Of a stretch of 64,000 nt of DNA, positions 1 to 13,598 are shown piece after piece. The stretch is taken from positions 4,132,501-4,196,500 of the forward strand of contig NC_092323.1 in the NCBI RefSeq assembly GCF_036785885.1, written 5' to 3'. The first letter of the stretch is position 1. Each line of letters opens with the position of its first letter. The notes below the pieces were generated by a model. The model searched no databases, was not told the DNA's origin, and saw only the letters and a program-made list of their open reading frames with translations. Position numbers and translations under genes: made by a program. This stretch comes from Coffea arabica. Its lineage: Eukaryota > Streptophyta > Magnoliopsida > Gentianales > Rubiaceae.

Positions 1-215
1 GGGCTGCAAAATTATGGATTAACGAATTTTTTCGATTTTGCCCTTGAAATTATGCCGGTGTACTATTTTTAGCCGGAAAAAAGAGCAAATACGAACATTA
101 GGACCAAACTGGCTCATAATTTATATGTTAGGAACTATTCTGGCTGATTTTAAATGTTATGGACTAAAAAAGTGTTTTGTGAAAATGTTAGGGACTAATT
201 TGGCAAATTTCCCTT
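1..215. mobile_element. Edge fragment of a repeat element with a reiterated motif
   Basis: A motif of the form ATGTTAGGGACTAATTTGGC recurs in diverged copies near 95, 125 and 185, spaced 30 to 60 bases apart. The last copy runs into TGGCAAATTTCCC. Reiterated motifs of this sort are common in subterminal regions of plant DNA transposons. The element is cut by the window edge, so family and length cannot be judged. Confidence 0.35.
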
Positions 216-3200
216 TTTTTTATTATTACGTTGTACACCTTTGGTTTTTTCCATCAATTATTATTGTTTGTTTGTCTTGTTTTTTTGGCTCGCGTTTGGT
301 ATTTTGGCTTCTGGTGCTGCGTTGTTAGCTGGACTTTTGGGCAGAAATATTCTAGATCAGCCATTATCAAAAAATTTTTTTGATTTGTTTGTCCTGACAC
401 TTACTTTTATTTTATTTTATTTTATCTGGTCCCAGTGATTTTTTAATTATTGGCAGGCATACTAGAGTATTACATTGGTCCGTACTCAACAACTCAAGAA
501 TGCGGGGCTTCTGACGCGAAAAAAAAAGAAGAGAATGTTGGGCCTCGAGCTCTGGATTTTTCCCCTATAAAGGTTCCCGAACTTGATTCTTGTTCGTCGT
601 ATGATGATTTTAAGGTGCTATCTAGTTGAGCTTCGGGAACAAACCTAGATTGCAATTTTGCTTCTGAGTAACCCAAAAGCTCTTAAGCCCAGTCCGCTGA
701 CATCAGAGGCCCGATACGTAGCTCTTTTACGTTGATACAAAAAGGAAAAGGTAGCCCAAGAAGTAGAAAGGGAGTTTACAATGAAGTCAGCTAGCCCACA
801 AGACGGGGCTTACTTTCTCTTTTCAGACCACGAACACTTATGGTGCTCCCGGTTTCTGTGGAGGGGGTAAAGACTGCAAAGTAGTACAACAAATCATGCT
901 TCTACAATAAATGAGCATTGATTGACATATCATAGAAATATTTTCTTGATGTAGATGATTTTTTTCCTTTTTTTTTTGTGGATGTTTCTTGAGATTTTTG
1001 GGAAGGAATCAGGCAGAAAAGAGGGACGATGCTGGAAATGGCAAAATCATTGGAAGCGTGGCCTAAGACAATAATACTAACCCCTTGACCACCTGGTTAT
1101 GTACCGTTTTGTTGTAGTGTTTCTTTATGTCCGTGCCATTTCCGCCTCCAAGACCTACGTTTTTAGAACTGCATGGATCATATTTCAAACTGGAAAGGCT
1201 CTTGGTACAGCAGGAGCCTCTCAAAGAAATCTACTTGAGGAATCCCAGACGAAAGTGAAACTAGGACCATCAAACCAAATAAAAAGCTCGGGGAACTCCT
1301 CCTAATCTCTGAAGCTGAACAGCAATTTACATTGCTGTTGCAAATTGGAACCCATTTACAAAAGTTCTTGATATCCAAATTTAGGAAAAAATTTCTGATC
1401 CCTTCTTGTACATTGCCCGGAAAAAAATGTAATCTACTGTGCGTATCACGGGTATTTATACAAGTACACTTAATACTAGAAGGGCATGACCCGAAGCCCA
1501 AAAGGGATACAGTTACAGTCGGCGAGAGGCAACCAACAAGGAACATTTGGAGCAGGCAGCAGCATCGTCCAATTCATATTATCACAATCTCAACAATACT
1601 CACACTCTCGGAGTTTGCTCGCAACCGTATCAGTCACTTTATATTGAAAAAATAAAAAAAGAAAAGTTGAGGCATATTACACTTGCACATCTAGAATAGG
1701 ACCACGCTCCGCTCCCCGGTAAATCCAAATCAATCACCACTAAAATTATAAAAATTCTGATAAAAATCCACCAAATTATTAAAAACAGAAAATTGGGGAA
1801 AGCCCACAATACAATTCAACAATACAATCTCAGGTTTGGAAGGATGGGGTCCCACCCTTACAAGCCTGATGAGAGAGAAAGGGCATCTCACGTGCTGATG
1901 ATGGATGATTGGTGGGAAAGAATAACTGCAAAAGTGCCAAAGAATTCAAAATGTTGGAATGTTTCAATACGCAGACACAACAGACGCGCAAAATCAAAGA
2001 CAGCCCCTTTTGCTGTCAGCAAATCTCGGCTTCGGACAGAGAAGGCCCTTTTTCTAGTTTGTTCGCCCAATCATATGTCAACCCCTCGCGCGTTGGACAC
2101 ACATACATACGCATTTCTTCTGCATTCATGGATGTTAGTACAAGATCCTACTGTAAAAAACTTACTGGTACGAAGTGTACGGCTAGTGTGTGCGTGTGTG
2201 ACTGCGTGTAATTGTTGTTGGGTTGCTTTATACCGAATGGGATCATGATATGATACGCCATATCAATGCGAATTCTTGTCTTTTTATGTCACATCGCTTT
2301 CCCGCAATCATATGATTTATGATTTTCAGTCAGATGCTGAATCTTGTCTTTAGTGGATAGACACAATGGCCGTTGGTTGGTTGGTTGGTTGGTTGGTCAA
2401 CGTTAAGGGTACAATCTGGATTTGATGACGTGTCACTGCAGCAGCATTCAGTCAAAAGATCTTGAAAAGGATAAACGAAAGGTAATCTTGGTCCGAGGTT
2501 CTTCTCTCACCGAATCGAAATTGAAAAATTCTGACCCTCCATTGTCGACAGGGAGGGCCACAGAATCACTTTCCGAAACCTTGGCACTGGCCAGCAAAGA
2601 TTAAAAACAATTAAATGAAGGGTCTTTTTCAGAAGCTCCCTATTTTTCTTTACGCAAGTGACAGAGAGGTTACCCCAACAAAATTGCTTACGAGTTTTAG
2701 CTTAGGGCACTCAGAAAAAGACGAGAGCCTTGCCCAAAAAATTTTGATGCATTGCCATGAATCCAAAATCCTAGTTAGGTTTTTAATATGGTCGAGAAAT
2801 ATAGGTGTCCATCAAAGATTATAAAAAAAAAAAGGTGTAAAATTGCTTTTTCACCTGATTTCTTGGTCTTCAAGAGGCCCGCACCCGCATACAATCCTGA
2901 AAAGAAAGAATGAGCACAACAAAGAGGCAGAGAATGGGAGGCCAAGCAGATCCAAATCTACCATTCTATTACATTTTAATTCAGTTATGCTGCATCCTGA
3001 TGATATATATTTAACTGCACGTTGCCTCACCTAGTTGCTATCGAGGGGATGATTCACTTGCTATGTATCGGGGGCATATATAAATGAAGAGTACAAATTC
3101 CCTCAAAATTTCACAGCAGCAAACCCCTCTTGGTGGTAAAAAGATCAGCCGGCATCCTAGCTAGCAGGGAGCTTGTCCCTGATTTTCTATTCCAGCTCCC

Positions 3201-3321
3201 AGGCCACTAATGCGTTCCAAGCATAGGTATTTTCTATTCTTCCAACATAGGCCAAGTATGGAGTTGCAGACTGCAAATAAAGGGATAAGTACTACAAAGA
3301 CTTAGTTTAGATCGTTCAGGA
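216..3321. other. Intergenic region, no gene recognised
   Basis: Several open frames of 60 to 150 codons occur here, but none shows a recognisable domain, consistent coding character or splice structure. A short (GGTT)n tract lies at about 2373-2396. The part just below 3322 probably holds the 3' UTR of the gene at 3322-9170. Bases 480-900 differ in texture from their surroundings and are discussed as a finding. Confidence 0.5.
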
Positions 3322-6300
3322 TCACAAGGAGATGCAATTAACCCCTTCTGGCACCACTTTAGGCATTGGATGTGCTACGACATATCTCTGAGGGGACGTT
3401 TTGTGTACACCAGGATTTGCACCAGAGGATGATGTATTAACTGAAACAATATGTCCCCTACTGTGGTACTTAGCAAATCGGTTTATGACAGAGAACCTCT
3501 CCAATTCCTGGGAATCCACTTTTATGTCCACAAATGACAGAGTCTTGTCCAGTCTGCAGCAAAAAAATTCAGAAATAGACAAACAAATAATGAACGTGTA
3601 ATATTGAGATCTTTCATTTGCCCAGTGTGCTGCACAATACTTCTAACATAATTAAAGTTTATTCTTTTTCACCCCCCTTTTCTAATTAAAAGCTAATGGC
3701 ACAACTCAAGATTTTTGGCAGGAGAAACAGCAGCAAATTCTGCATAAACAGGAATCTAAAATTCAGTAGTTTCTAGGTTCCTCCTCCAACTCATGCCATA
3801 TTGGTCAAAATTTCTCAAAATTCAAAACCTATAAAGGCTTGCAAGGTTATTCTTTTCTTACCTGAACAATTCATCTCCAAGCCTTTTGGCTCGATCAATG
3901 AACTTCTCTACAGCTTCGAAAAAGTCCAGCTGACCAACTCTCTCAGAGGTTTTCAGATCCTTAGAAGACCTAAACAGCAATTAAATCCAACAATTAGATG
4001 ACACATATGGAACATCAGATTGTTATGGCATGAACTCTTTCATTTTTATTTTTATTTTATTTATTTATTTCTGTATAGACATGATAATAGATATCTATGG
4101 TGCTGTAAATTATCATTTTTGGTATAAAAAGGAATGAAAGTGAGTAACTTGAAAAGAAAAACGTACATGTCACTGGTGAGAGGCGGCCTTTTAGAACTAC
4201 TCGTCATGCTGCAAGCATCACCCAGGGCTAATCGAGCAACAAAATATATCATGTTCTCAGCGTTTGACAAGGCATCTGGTGAGAGGACAATTGGTGCAGG
4301 TCGAAAGATTTTTTGCGTAAGCTGTGTTGTCGATAAAAGCCTTTTCTTTGCTCGAGATATTGGAAATACATCCTCCACCATTTCAGCTTCATCCTCTACC
4401 TGAAGATAACAGATCACTAGAAGTTGGTTCTTTTGAATCTCAATCATAGCAGATCTTAGCTTCGAGAAAATCTAACTACATTGTTCAGAGCTCTGAGTCT
4501 TCCTTCAATCACTAACTTACCTTTTCACTTAATCGATTTGAAGCTAATGCCCATTCGGATTCTGCCATGCTGCTGCAGTAAAAATTTGTTGTCAATTGTA
4601 AGCTATGTATAAGTATTAATCATTCTTGTTTCCAAATAAACAATAAAGACAGAAATTGTAAGAAAAAACGATGGAGAGAATAACATGTATCATATATAAA
4701 TTTCTATTTCATAATGTGAGTGATGATGAAAAATCAAGGAAAATTATGTCTTTGCTTTATAAGCGAAAAGAGCCATTCCATCAATTATACCAAGTCTAAG
4801 GATATTGAATTCGATAGACAGTCAAGACAGTCAAAAGAAAGTCTGACAAGCAACAAACACTGCAGCAAGTTATGCAGATTGTTTACACACCTAACTTTCT
4901 GAAGCTGCTGCGAAACATTAGTTACTTCTTTGTGCCATGGAAGAATATCATAGGCAGCAAGTTTTCGCTTCTTAGGAGCAGAAACAGCCAAATTTCGTTG
5001 ACCGTCATCTAATGGCATGACAAATAGAGGTTGTAGCTCTTTAGCTGGTACCATCTCGGTAGCTGAATTTGGCAATATGCTGCTTGGTAGACTGGCAATA
5101 GATGAATTTACTTGCCCAATTGAAAACTGTTTAGCAACTTCCTTAGAATGCATCAAATCATACATTGATAGCATCTGCCCATTCTTCATACTTCCACTGG
5201 GTTCAGACCAGGATGGGGCCATTTGCACATTAACTTGGGACTGCGCTTTAGGATGACTATGAATGCCATTTTCTTCGAACTTTAATATTCCACAGTGGAT
5301 GAAGACCTTAGATGAAGGTTTGCCTGGCTGATCTCTAATTACCTTTGATGAGCAAGTCATAGGCTCATTGTCAGAATTTAACTGTGAATTCGGATTTTGG
5401 TCACCCACTGCCAAATTTGTGACCCCTGACTTAAGCCCATATAACATCCTTGCATGTCCATTTACCTGCTGAACAAAATCTATGTTCAAATTCGTTATAT
5501 TTTACTAGCACCATGTCACAAGGTGCAGTTTCCAAATTAATAAAATAGCGCACCTGGTGTAGCAGAGTAAATTTTTGCTGGAGATCAGGGGGACTCAAAG
5601 ATCTGAGAGAAACATCATTATCATTCCCAGAAACATTAGGAGCATTGTTGTCTCTGTGCTCCACTCTATCAAATGCCCGACAGTGTGTAGCAGTGTTCAT
5701 TGGAACAGAGGCAGTAGCACGTGCTCCTAACATATGCTTCCCAACAGCTTCATGCCCATGATCTAATGTATCATGTGTAAAAGGGGTGGATACTCCTGAT
5801 GGGTTCAGTTGATCCATCTGGTCTTCCTTAGAGTCATAACCTTGTCTTGTTGGTGAACAGGCATTTGTTTCTTTGATATTAACTCCATCTTGGAAAGAGA
5901 TTTGCTTGTACTGCTGAAGCTGAGCCCCTCTAGCAGTATGTGCATTGATATTTGTTGAATCTGGGGAAGAAAGTGAAACTGAGAACACATTGGGCACATC
6001 TGATTGCAGCACCTCTGTCTGACTAGGTGAATTTTGGGACATATTTGGCAGACTCTCTAATCTTGGAAATTCTTCACCTTGCAAACTGGTTTGAAACAGA
6101 TCAGATGCTTCAGGGGTAGCAGCACTCGCTTGAAGTATGCCTGTAAAAGCAGGAAGTGCTACATGGGGCATTTGACCTTCCACAGGTGTAACAGCAAGCC
6201 ACTGATTTTGAAGCCGGCTGTTGAGATACAAAGGACCTGAAGCATTTATTGCACTTGAACTTGCCTGGAAATTGATACATCAAGTTAGTGCCTTTTGACC

Positions 6301-9170
6301 ATGTCTTCCAACCAAATAGACAACGTACTAGAAACTAGAGGGAGTCATGAAGTTATGGTCTTCCAATAACTCAAAACAACAAAATTAGAATTTGTCGACT
6401 AACCAGTGATGGAGAACCAAAAGCAGAGCATGACTTTGGGAGGCGCTCAGATGGAGTGGCCAACCTTAAATTGAAGCCTTGTGAAGCAGAGGTAGTATAA
6501 AACAAATTACAATTTTCAATTTGGGATAGTTGAGATGATGGAACCAAATCTCTTGAGCACAAGTGTGTCCCAGACCTAATCTCCACAGATTTGTCAGCCT
6601 TGTTCATTAGTTGAAGCCTATTTCCACTGCAACAGAAGATATAAATCAGAATTCCCAGAAGGTGTACCCAGACCAAAGTGTGGGGCAGTAGTGCTGTCTG
6701 AGGAGTATGTAAGAAGATTCTATGTGTCTGTCTAACGCATAAAAAAGAATCTTCATATAAATAGAATGGTTTTGCTGGTTAGCATTCAGATATTTGCAGA
6801 TACGTATAAGCAGGCCAAGCAGAAACCTTGAGCATGGAGTAGATTATGGTTACCTTGGATTATAACTGATTCTTTGGCCAGAAAAGGCAGCTGAACTATC
6901 AAATAGTGCAGCAATAGAGTCAGCATTATTTCTAGGTGGCAACTCCTCTGATGCTCTTGAGTTTGTCTCAAAGTCTGCAGAGAGAACCTGTGGGAAAAGA
7001 TGCATAACAACATGGCATTCGGGTAAAAAAGGTACTGAAGAAAACAATTATAATCATCTTTGTGAAGTAATACATGATTGAGATAACCTTTTCTGAGCTT
7101 ATCCCAACATTAGCAATGTTATCAACATACTGTCGAACATACGCTTGCTTCTGATTGCTCCAGGCACAGTGAAACAGAAGTGCAAAAAGAAACCATGTTT
7201 CATATTGTCCACAACAAAATATGCATTCCTAAACATTACTTATGAAATTGCTAATACTGGAAAAAGTGATAACCAACCTGATCAGGTAACCTTTGACCTC
7301 CGCAAACCATCGGCTGAGACCCACTTTCGTGCAACCACACGTTTTCATTCAGCTCATTTCCTACAATAGAGGTGATACACTAAAAGTAAAGCCACTTAGA
7401 TATGGCAATCTTGCATTGCATATGAGGGGCATCAACAATTAAATGTCATCATAAAGTGCATGAAACTCCTTTTGTTTGACGTCTGCTATGACAGGCTTGC
7501 CCCACAAAACAATACAAAAATGGAATTGGTTTTTCATTTCGCTACAGCATAAAAGAGTCAAGTAGACCTCTGATGCTGGATCAAATTCTATTCATTGTCA
7601 AGCAAAAGATTTGCCACATGTATACCATTAATTCTCCGCAAGCTATCAAGATTTCTATTTGTAATAATAAACCATCAACACAAGATCGACAACATTCTTT
7701 ATCATCATCAAATTAAACATAAAGTTCACCGATTTATTAGGTTTCTATTATTTTACCTATTAGGTTAGTGCCTGATTGGCCACTCATCGTACAAGGAAAT
7801 ATGCTTGGTTGATGCCTATCATTTTGGGAATCTTCAGATTGCTGATTGTGCCAAGCATTTTGCAACAGTTGACGTGCTTGCATCGGTTGCCATCCCTCAA
7901 CATTTGCCTTGTGTTGAGGATTTTGCTCAAACCACTTGTGAGCATTTTTAGATGACTGCTGAACAAAATCATGGGGGGAATCTAGATGCATTCCCTGTTT
8001 TGGTCTAACCACATTGTGACTTTGCTGTAGTGTAGGAAAGCTGCAATTTGGATTCGAATTTTGAAATGAAATCTCAGACTTTGAAGTGGGAGATGAGATG
8101 CTATGTAAGTTTTTATCCACCCAACTACTTTGTTTCCCATCACCAATGTAATTTGTCTGCTGATTATCATCTGAGAGCTCAGGGTTCTGAAAGGTTAAAC
8201 TGCTCCACTCTTCTTGTTGTCCAGTATCACTGCTAGATGCTTCTGCAACAGCAGACTGCATAAGAGCACTCCAGGTACCACTCTGATTTGAAGAATAAGT
8301 GCCCATAAAATCTGCATGCTCTCCGTTACTATCAAAGCCTGCTAGACCCACATTACTTTGTTGACCAAGAGATGATCCCCAACAGTTGTCATCTGTGTTG
8401 AATAAAATTTTCTCTTCCAAAGGGTCCAGTGAAGTTGCAGTCTTTGATGTTTTCCCTGCAGAGGGTAGACAGCGACCAGCTTCTTGTTGTCTCAAACCAG
8501 ATTTATTCATTCCCGTATGAGTTTGAAGGGCATGTTGTTGCTGAAAGCTAGCAGGTCGAACTCCATCAGCTGAAGCATGCAAGAGAAGTCGTCCAAACAT
8601 ATTCCTATCTTCAGTTACATTTTGGGAGACAAATGCTTTATCTGAAAAGCACACTTTCTGTTGAGATGCATTGAATTGCTCATTCCCAAGGGAGTTGTTG
8701 ATAGTTGATGAGTGCATCTCCGGTATCTCCCATTGGTTATTATTGCCCCTGTTCAACATACTGGCAGAACTATGTGATGCTTCTTGGATATGAAAGTATG
8801 GATTCATATTATTCCCTAAGCTTGCAATAGGACTCCCATATAAAGACGCATCAAATTGCTCTGGTAGTACCCCATTTGAACCAATGGCCTGACCTTGCGC
8901 TTGTGAAAAAACCAATCCATTAGGAACCCCTTGCATAATTGGTGATGTGCCATGTTGCATCAAGTTAATGTCACCAACCATAAACATTTGTGATGTATCA
9001 TGGACAGGCATTCCATTCATTGGAGGTGGGTGAAGACCAGCAGAAGTCTGTTTAGTTAAAAAAGGTAACTGATTTACAAAGCTGTGTTGCCTTGCATCAC
9101 TTAACTCCCGAAGTTGCTGCTGGTGCTGCATTTCCTGCAGCCGTTTGAACAGTATCTGCCTCTGCAACAT
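3322..9170 (-). CDS. Plant-specific low-complexity protein, dentin sialophosphoprotein-related family
   Basis: Eleven coding exons were rebuilt: 9170-7757, 7360-7278, 7150-7088, 6987-6854, 6626-6404, 6264-5554, 5468-4891, 4572-4521, 4399-4167, 3969-3862 and 3553-3322. Phases agree throughout and give 1276 residues. The first exon starts with a Gln-rich helix (MLQRQILFKRLQEMQ, then QQQLRELSDARQ). A long Ser/Asn/Gln-rich stretch follows. The conserved C-terminus has RLLSTTQLTQKIFRPAP, YFVARLALGDACS, a helix with DFFEAVEKFIDRAKRLGDEL, and RFSVINRFAKYHSRG. These blocks match, from memory, the Arabidopsis family around AT5G07980, whose function I do not know. Family members usually carry a further N-terminal part starting near MPGNEVGDRVHNFF, which I could not find upstream. 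A stop codon lies eight codons above the chosen ATG, and an acceptor CAG sits about 8 bases above it. The 5' UTR is therefore probably spliced. Family call good, start uncertain. Confidence 0.8.
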
Positions 9171-11000
9171 CTGTGTGTCTGAGGTGGTGGCTTACAATGT
9201 TGTCAAGAGCACCTATAAGAGAAGAAGAAGAAATAATCGAACAACGAGGACATCTCAAGCTTTTCGTTCCTTAATAGAGGTTTTATCTCATTACAACTCA
9301 AAAGAGAATGGTTCGTCCATAGTAATTCATAAATGCGAGCCTTTCATAAAGAGGCATGCCAATACAAGTTTCCCATTTTTCCCACTAAACATTGGCTTAA
9401 TTTTTAGCATCCAAAATCAACTTTGCCCATGAGAAAAGCCCGTCCAATCCAGAGTTGACGTACAAAAGCTTAAAGCAGATACTGCTTTTGGCAAAACCAA
9501 CTGTCTCCACTCCAGATTCTGCAAAACAACCAAAACTAATCGAGTAAATAAATCTTCTCTTAAGTTTTTTTTTTTTTGGTTTTGGTATTTTGGGGGGGGG
9601 GGGGGGGGGGGGAGTCCATTTGCTACCACATACATGCAAAAAAGAAAAAAAAAAAACAGAAGGAAAAAAAAGCTAATAATGTGGCCTACTATTCCCCACT
9701 ATGATACTATGGTGCTTGTGAAAATGAATGAGATTTACTTGCAAGTTCAAATTTGAGTGGAAATTTGTACTGCCGCAAACCAATTACAGCACAGAAAGAA
9801 CTGTTTAGCGACAAGACTCTCAATTGCTATACTGAGAGTCTTTTCTAGCCAAAAGCAGCAGAGTTTGCGTCTTCTATCATTATATCAAGTTTTTCTTGAA
9901 ACATAAAGATCGAAAATATCATTATATTTAGGAACTATGGTTTATAATCAGAAATTCGATCATGACTCTACCACATTACATACCAATAAGTATCGTTCCA
10001 TATAAATGCGACAAAAAACTAGCAAAGCTCATTAAACGTAAATAACAGGCTTGTCTATAAAGTAGCTAAATTTAGCTCTACATGATTCAACCTCCTCATT
10101 AACACCAGAAATCTTCAACTAGTATTGCCATCAAAGCACGAAAGAAACCTCCGGAATTTTTTTTTTTTTTTTTCAAAAAGACACATGCAACTGCAACAAT
10201 GCATTAAACATCTAAAAGATATCCTGTAATTACATCAATTCGCAAAACCACCGCATACCATCCAACTACGAAGCCCTGAAGTACCAGAATGAGTAACCAA
10301 AAAAATTTTTTTTTAACACCTTGGAAACAAAAATTCAAAGTTCATTTCACCATAATTAACAAAAGAAAACCACACAGAGAAGCAGTAACAACCAAAATTG
10401 CACCACAATCACAAATAAAAACAAAAAGGGTCAGCATATAAAAATAATTAGCTCAAGATAAAGCTCAAAACTTGAGATTAAAGCAGTAAAGTCAGTAACT
10501 TTAAGCCTGTATGACTAAGTATTCAGTGATCTGTGTAAGAAATTCAGGTGGGTTCTGTTAATGAAAGTGCTTTTTTAACTCACTTATAAATGGAAAATCA
10601 GCAAAAGCTCCATTTTTTTCGGCTTGCCAACAGTAGAGGGAAAAATGCTTCGCCTTTTTCTGCTTATTTACATATACACTACATAAATGTATAAACTTAT
10701 ACAGCTTTTTCTTCTCTCTCTAAAGATAAGTAGTGTGCTTTGCAAAGAGGGTGCGTCCAAGAGTTGAGCTCTCTTTCAGACTGGGCTGAAGATAAAGGGA
10801 TCAAAGCAGCGTGAAATATCATATTATATTAAATATTTTCAAGAACCGAAAAGACCAAAAAGAAAAAAGAGAAAGAGAAAGGCATAGGCTCGGACCAAGG
10901 CTAGAGATTCGGAGTGGGGCTCGGTATTTGGAGGCTGGGGTAATAAATGGTGAGAAATGTCGGCGTGTTTCCACTATGTATGCGGACGCGGTGTACTGAC
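9171..11000 (-). other. Probable 5' UTR, first intron and promoter of the 3322-9170 gene
   Basis: No coding exon is visible. An acceptor lies just above 9170, so a leader exon further up is likely, perhaps in the pyrimidine-rich (minus strand) region near 10600-10800. The stretch contains a 21-base G run (9592-9612), A/T homopolymers and unrecognised sequence. Confidence 0.4.
9592..9612. repeat. Homopolymer run of 21 G
   Basis: An unbroken G run follows a T-rich tract. Runs this long are rare in AT-rich plant DNA. The length may be unstable or misread. Confidence 0.9.
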
Positions 11001-13221
11001 CGCTGGATTCATGTATTCAATGGTTGAAGAGAATGACTTGTAAATGTAGCTTTGCAGTCGCGGAGTAGGGGGGCATTATCTTGGCCTGCGAAGGGCAAAA
11101 AAGTTGGGGGCTGGGTGTGGTAGTACACGCGCTCTCCGTCACGCGTGCACACCGCTTCTCTTTCTTTTGAGACGGCCTAGTGTATTACTACTATTTTATT
11201 TCTATGGAATTTTCGGGAGACTTTTTGGAGCATGAAATTCTTTCTTTTCTTCTCTCTTTTCGGTTACTAAATATCTTTTTTTTTTCCCGGGGCCATTGAT
11301 ATATAGTTCTTTCTCCAGCCGCCATGTTTTTTTTGGTCAAGGCCAGTAATCTATACACTTTTGATTTAATTATACATTATATGCATTGACAGCGTATGTA
11401 GTATTAACTTGAATGGATGCCACACATGCAAAAAATGATATTCAAATTGAAATTGAAATTAAGTGACATGCATCCCAAGGTATAAATGTATACTCTGTCA
11501 GAGTATAGAATATTAATATTTTTGATTTTCTTTTTTTGTTTAAATATCATCTTGAACCTATGAAGATTAATTCAAGCCCACAAGAAAACAATCTCTTGTT
11601 GTTTTCTAGCATTAATTCAGAGAAAATGGCATTGGATACTGGTACTATTTGGAACCATGCAATGTAGAACGTCCAACTCTTAGCTTTGTTATAGAAGTAA
11701 AATTAATCTAAACTGTCATCATATGTTTCCAAAGAAAAAATATGTGCCCCTAGCACTAGTGCCAATACTTCAAACATTTATACCAGAGAGTCGAGTGGCC
11801 TACATAACGCACATGGGCTGGGCTTTGATTGTCCGGCCCAAACCAGAAACAAGCCAATAATCACATTATTGCTTTCTTACGCTATCCTATTTGTGTAATT
11901 ATACTACATATATTTTGTATTTTCTTCAATGTTTCTGTTCCAAAACAAATGGAAATAATTTTGAATTTGACTGAAGTAACAAAATTGCACGATTATGTGC
12001 AACAAAACAAGCACTATGCCAAATTTGCTTCACACCAACTGACCAAAAAAACGTATAACGAGCTTAAATGTGTTGTCTTCGCGGTTGACTTTAGGTAGAA
12101 ACCGCATGTTGTTGTCAATGGATTTTGGGGGGGCAACTTTTCGTCATCCAGTTTAAAAAGGGAAAAAGAGGCACTGAAAATGAGGGCAGGAAACTGCAGT
12201 TCGTTCGTTGGGAGAAAAACAAAAGCCCTGTTCGAGCAGTTCTCAGCTGTCACTTTCTGAAAAATGGAATAAATGTCGTAGGAGTATGTGTTTATTTACG
12301 TTTCAGTTCAGGTTCGCCATCAAGTAGGAGTATCTTCCAAGTACGTACGTCTGTTCCTTTTTATTATGGGTATTTTGCCCTTCCCTTCAAGGAATCATCA
12401 TGACATGCAACACAACTCACTGGGAAAAAGATGCAGCACGTACGTACGTACGTACTACTTAATTCCATGCATGCATCTTTGCATACATGCAGGAGGGGAT
12501 TCACTTTTTAATAATTAATTAAAACTGATCATCACATCAGATCGGATTCAGAACCAAAGCGAAAGATTCTCTACTTTCTCGCTCGCTCCTCCTCCGCCAA
12601 GGCAGGAACAGTTGTCAATTCTAACCTTTTTCCGAAGGCATGCATGAGGCCCTTTCCCCATATTCAACTAATCTCCAAGTTCTTGCAGGTGATTTTCAAG
12701 TATTAGGAGTGTTATGGTACGGCCATTCGTACATCTCATGCAATGGTGTTTTTGAGTAGTAGTTATTACAGTATTAATACCGCCTTTTTATTGTCACTAC
12801 AATATTTTTCTTGTATGCTAATGTATATGGATAGCCTTAGTTCTTGACGGTTCCACAATCATCATTTCAGTCCTCAAACGGATGAACTCCTATCATTTGT
12901 TTCAAAAGGGATTTAGATATTTGGAGCAATTCAGGAACATTCTTGGTAAATGAGTTTGAATGAATGATCTGACCGAATATTTTATTGTTCTGGAGAGAGA
13001 AATAAATTATCAATTTACTAGACCACAACATATGGAAATTGTTTGATTATTAACTGATGTAATGAAGGCAGTTAATTGAACAAGTTAAATGACGTATTTC
13101 AGCAGACGTAACATAGAGAGAGAATTCATGAAAGACACTGAAATGATTGGATGGACTAGTTACCAATTAGCACATTTGATATAGTATCAGGTATGATTGC
13201 TTAGCTCGCAAAGCAGCACAT
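11001..13221. other. Intergenic region without a recognised gene
   Basis: Open frames here are short, overlap on both strands and resemble no family I know. Bases about 11372-11510 carry loose inverted GTATAC/TGACAG-type motifs, also seen near 62228-62360, and may be MITE debris. A (CGTA)n tract lies near 12440-12456. Confidence 0.4.
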
Positions 13222-13294
13222 GGGGATGTAGCTCAAATGGTAGAGCGCTCGCTTTGCATGCGAGAGGCACGGGGTTCGATCCCCCGCATCTCCA
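13222..13294 (+). tRNA. tRNA-Ala (anticodon UGC)
   Basis: A full cloverleaf can be drawn. The acceptor stem GGGGATG pairs with CATCTCC, with one G-U pair, and the discriminator is A. The D arm contains TAGCTCAAATGGTAGAGC. The anticodon stem CTCGC/GCGAG closes the loop TTTGCAT, giving UGC. The T arm has GGGGTTCGATCCCCC. There is no intron, and CCA is not encoded, as is normal for nuclear genes. A T5 run at about 13300 can serve as Pol III terminator. Confidence 0.96.
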
Positions 13295-13598
13295 ATTTCT
13301 TTTTCTCTTCTGCAAAGTGCTCTATATACACAAACCTCCTGTAGAAACTGCAGCAACAGCACTAGAGGATGCAAAAATGTTAAGCATTTTATCATCCAGA
13401 CGTCCAACTGCTTATACCATCATAACTGGCCTTTACTTTTTATCATTCAGGCATGTAATGTATTCTCGAATTTTATTGCGTGACGAACGAAGGATCCAGA
13501 ACAGATTTATCAGTAGCAATAACAGTTTGTTGTAGTACTAATTTCTTGGTCCATACACGAAGTTCAATTGCAATAACTAAAACTAAAATCTGATGCTA

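Noticed and set aside
1793-2248. 151-codon plus-strand frame
   Set aside because: It has no plain ATG start at its listed edge, no domain, and low-complexity mixed composition. It overlaps a comparable frame on the other strand.
9397-9639. Frames with poly-proline on the minus strand
   Set aside because: The proline run is only the G21 homopolymer read in reverse.
13197-13535. 112-codon frame on the plus strand
   Set aside because: It runs through the tRNA-Ala gene and has no coding support.
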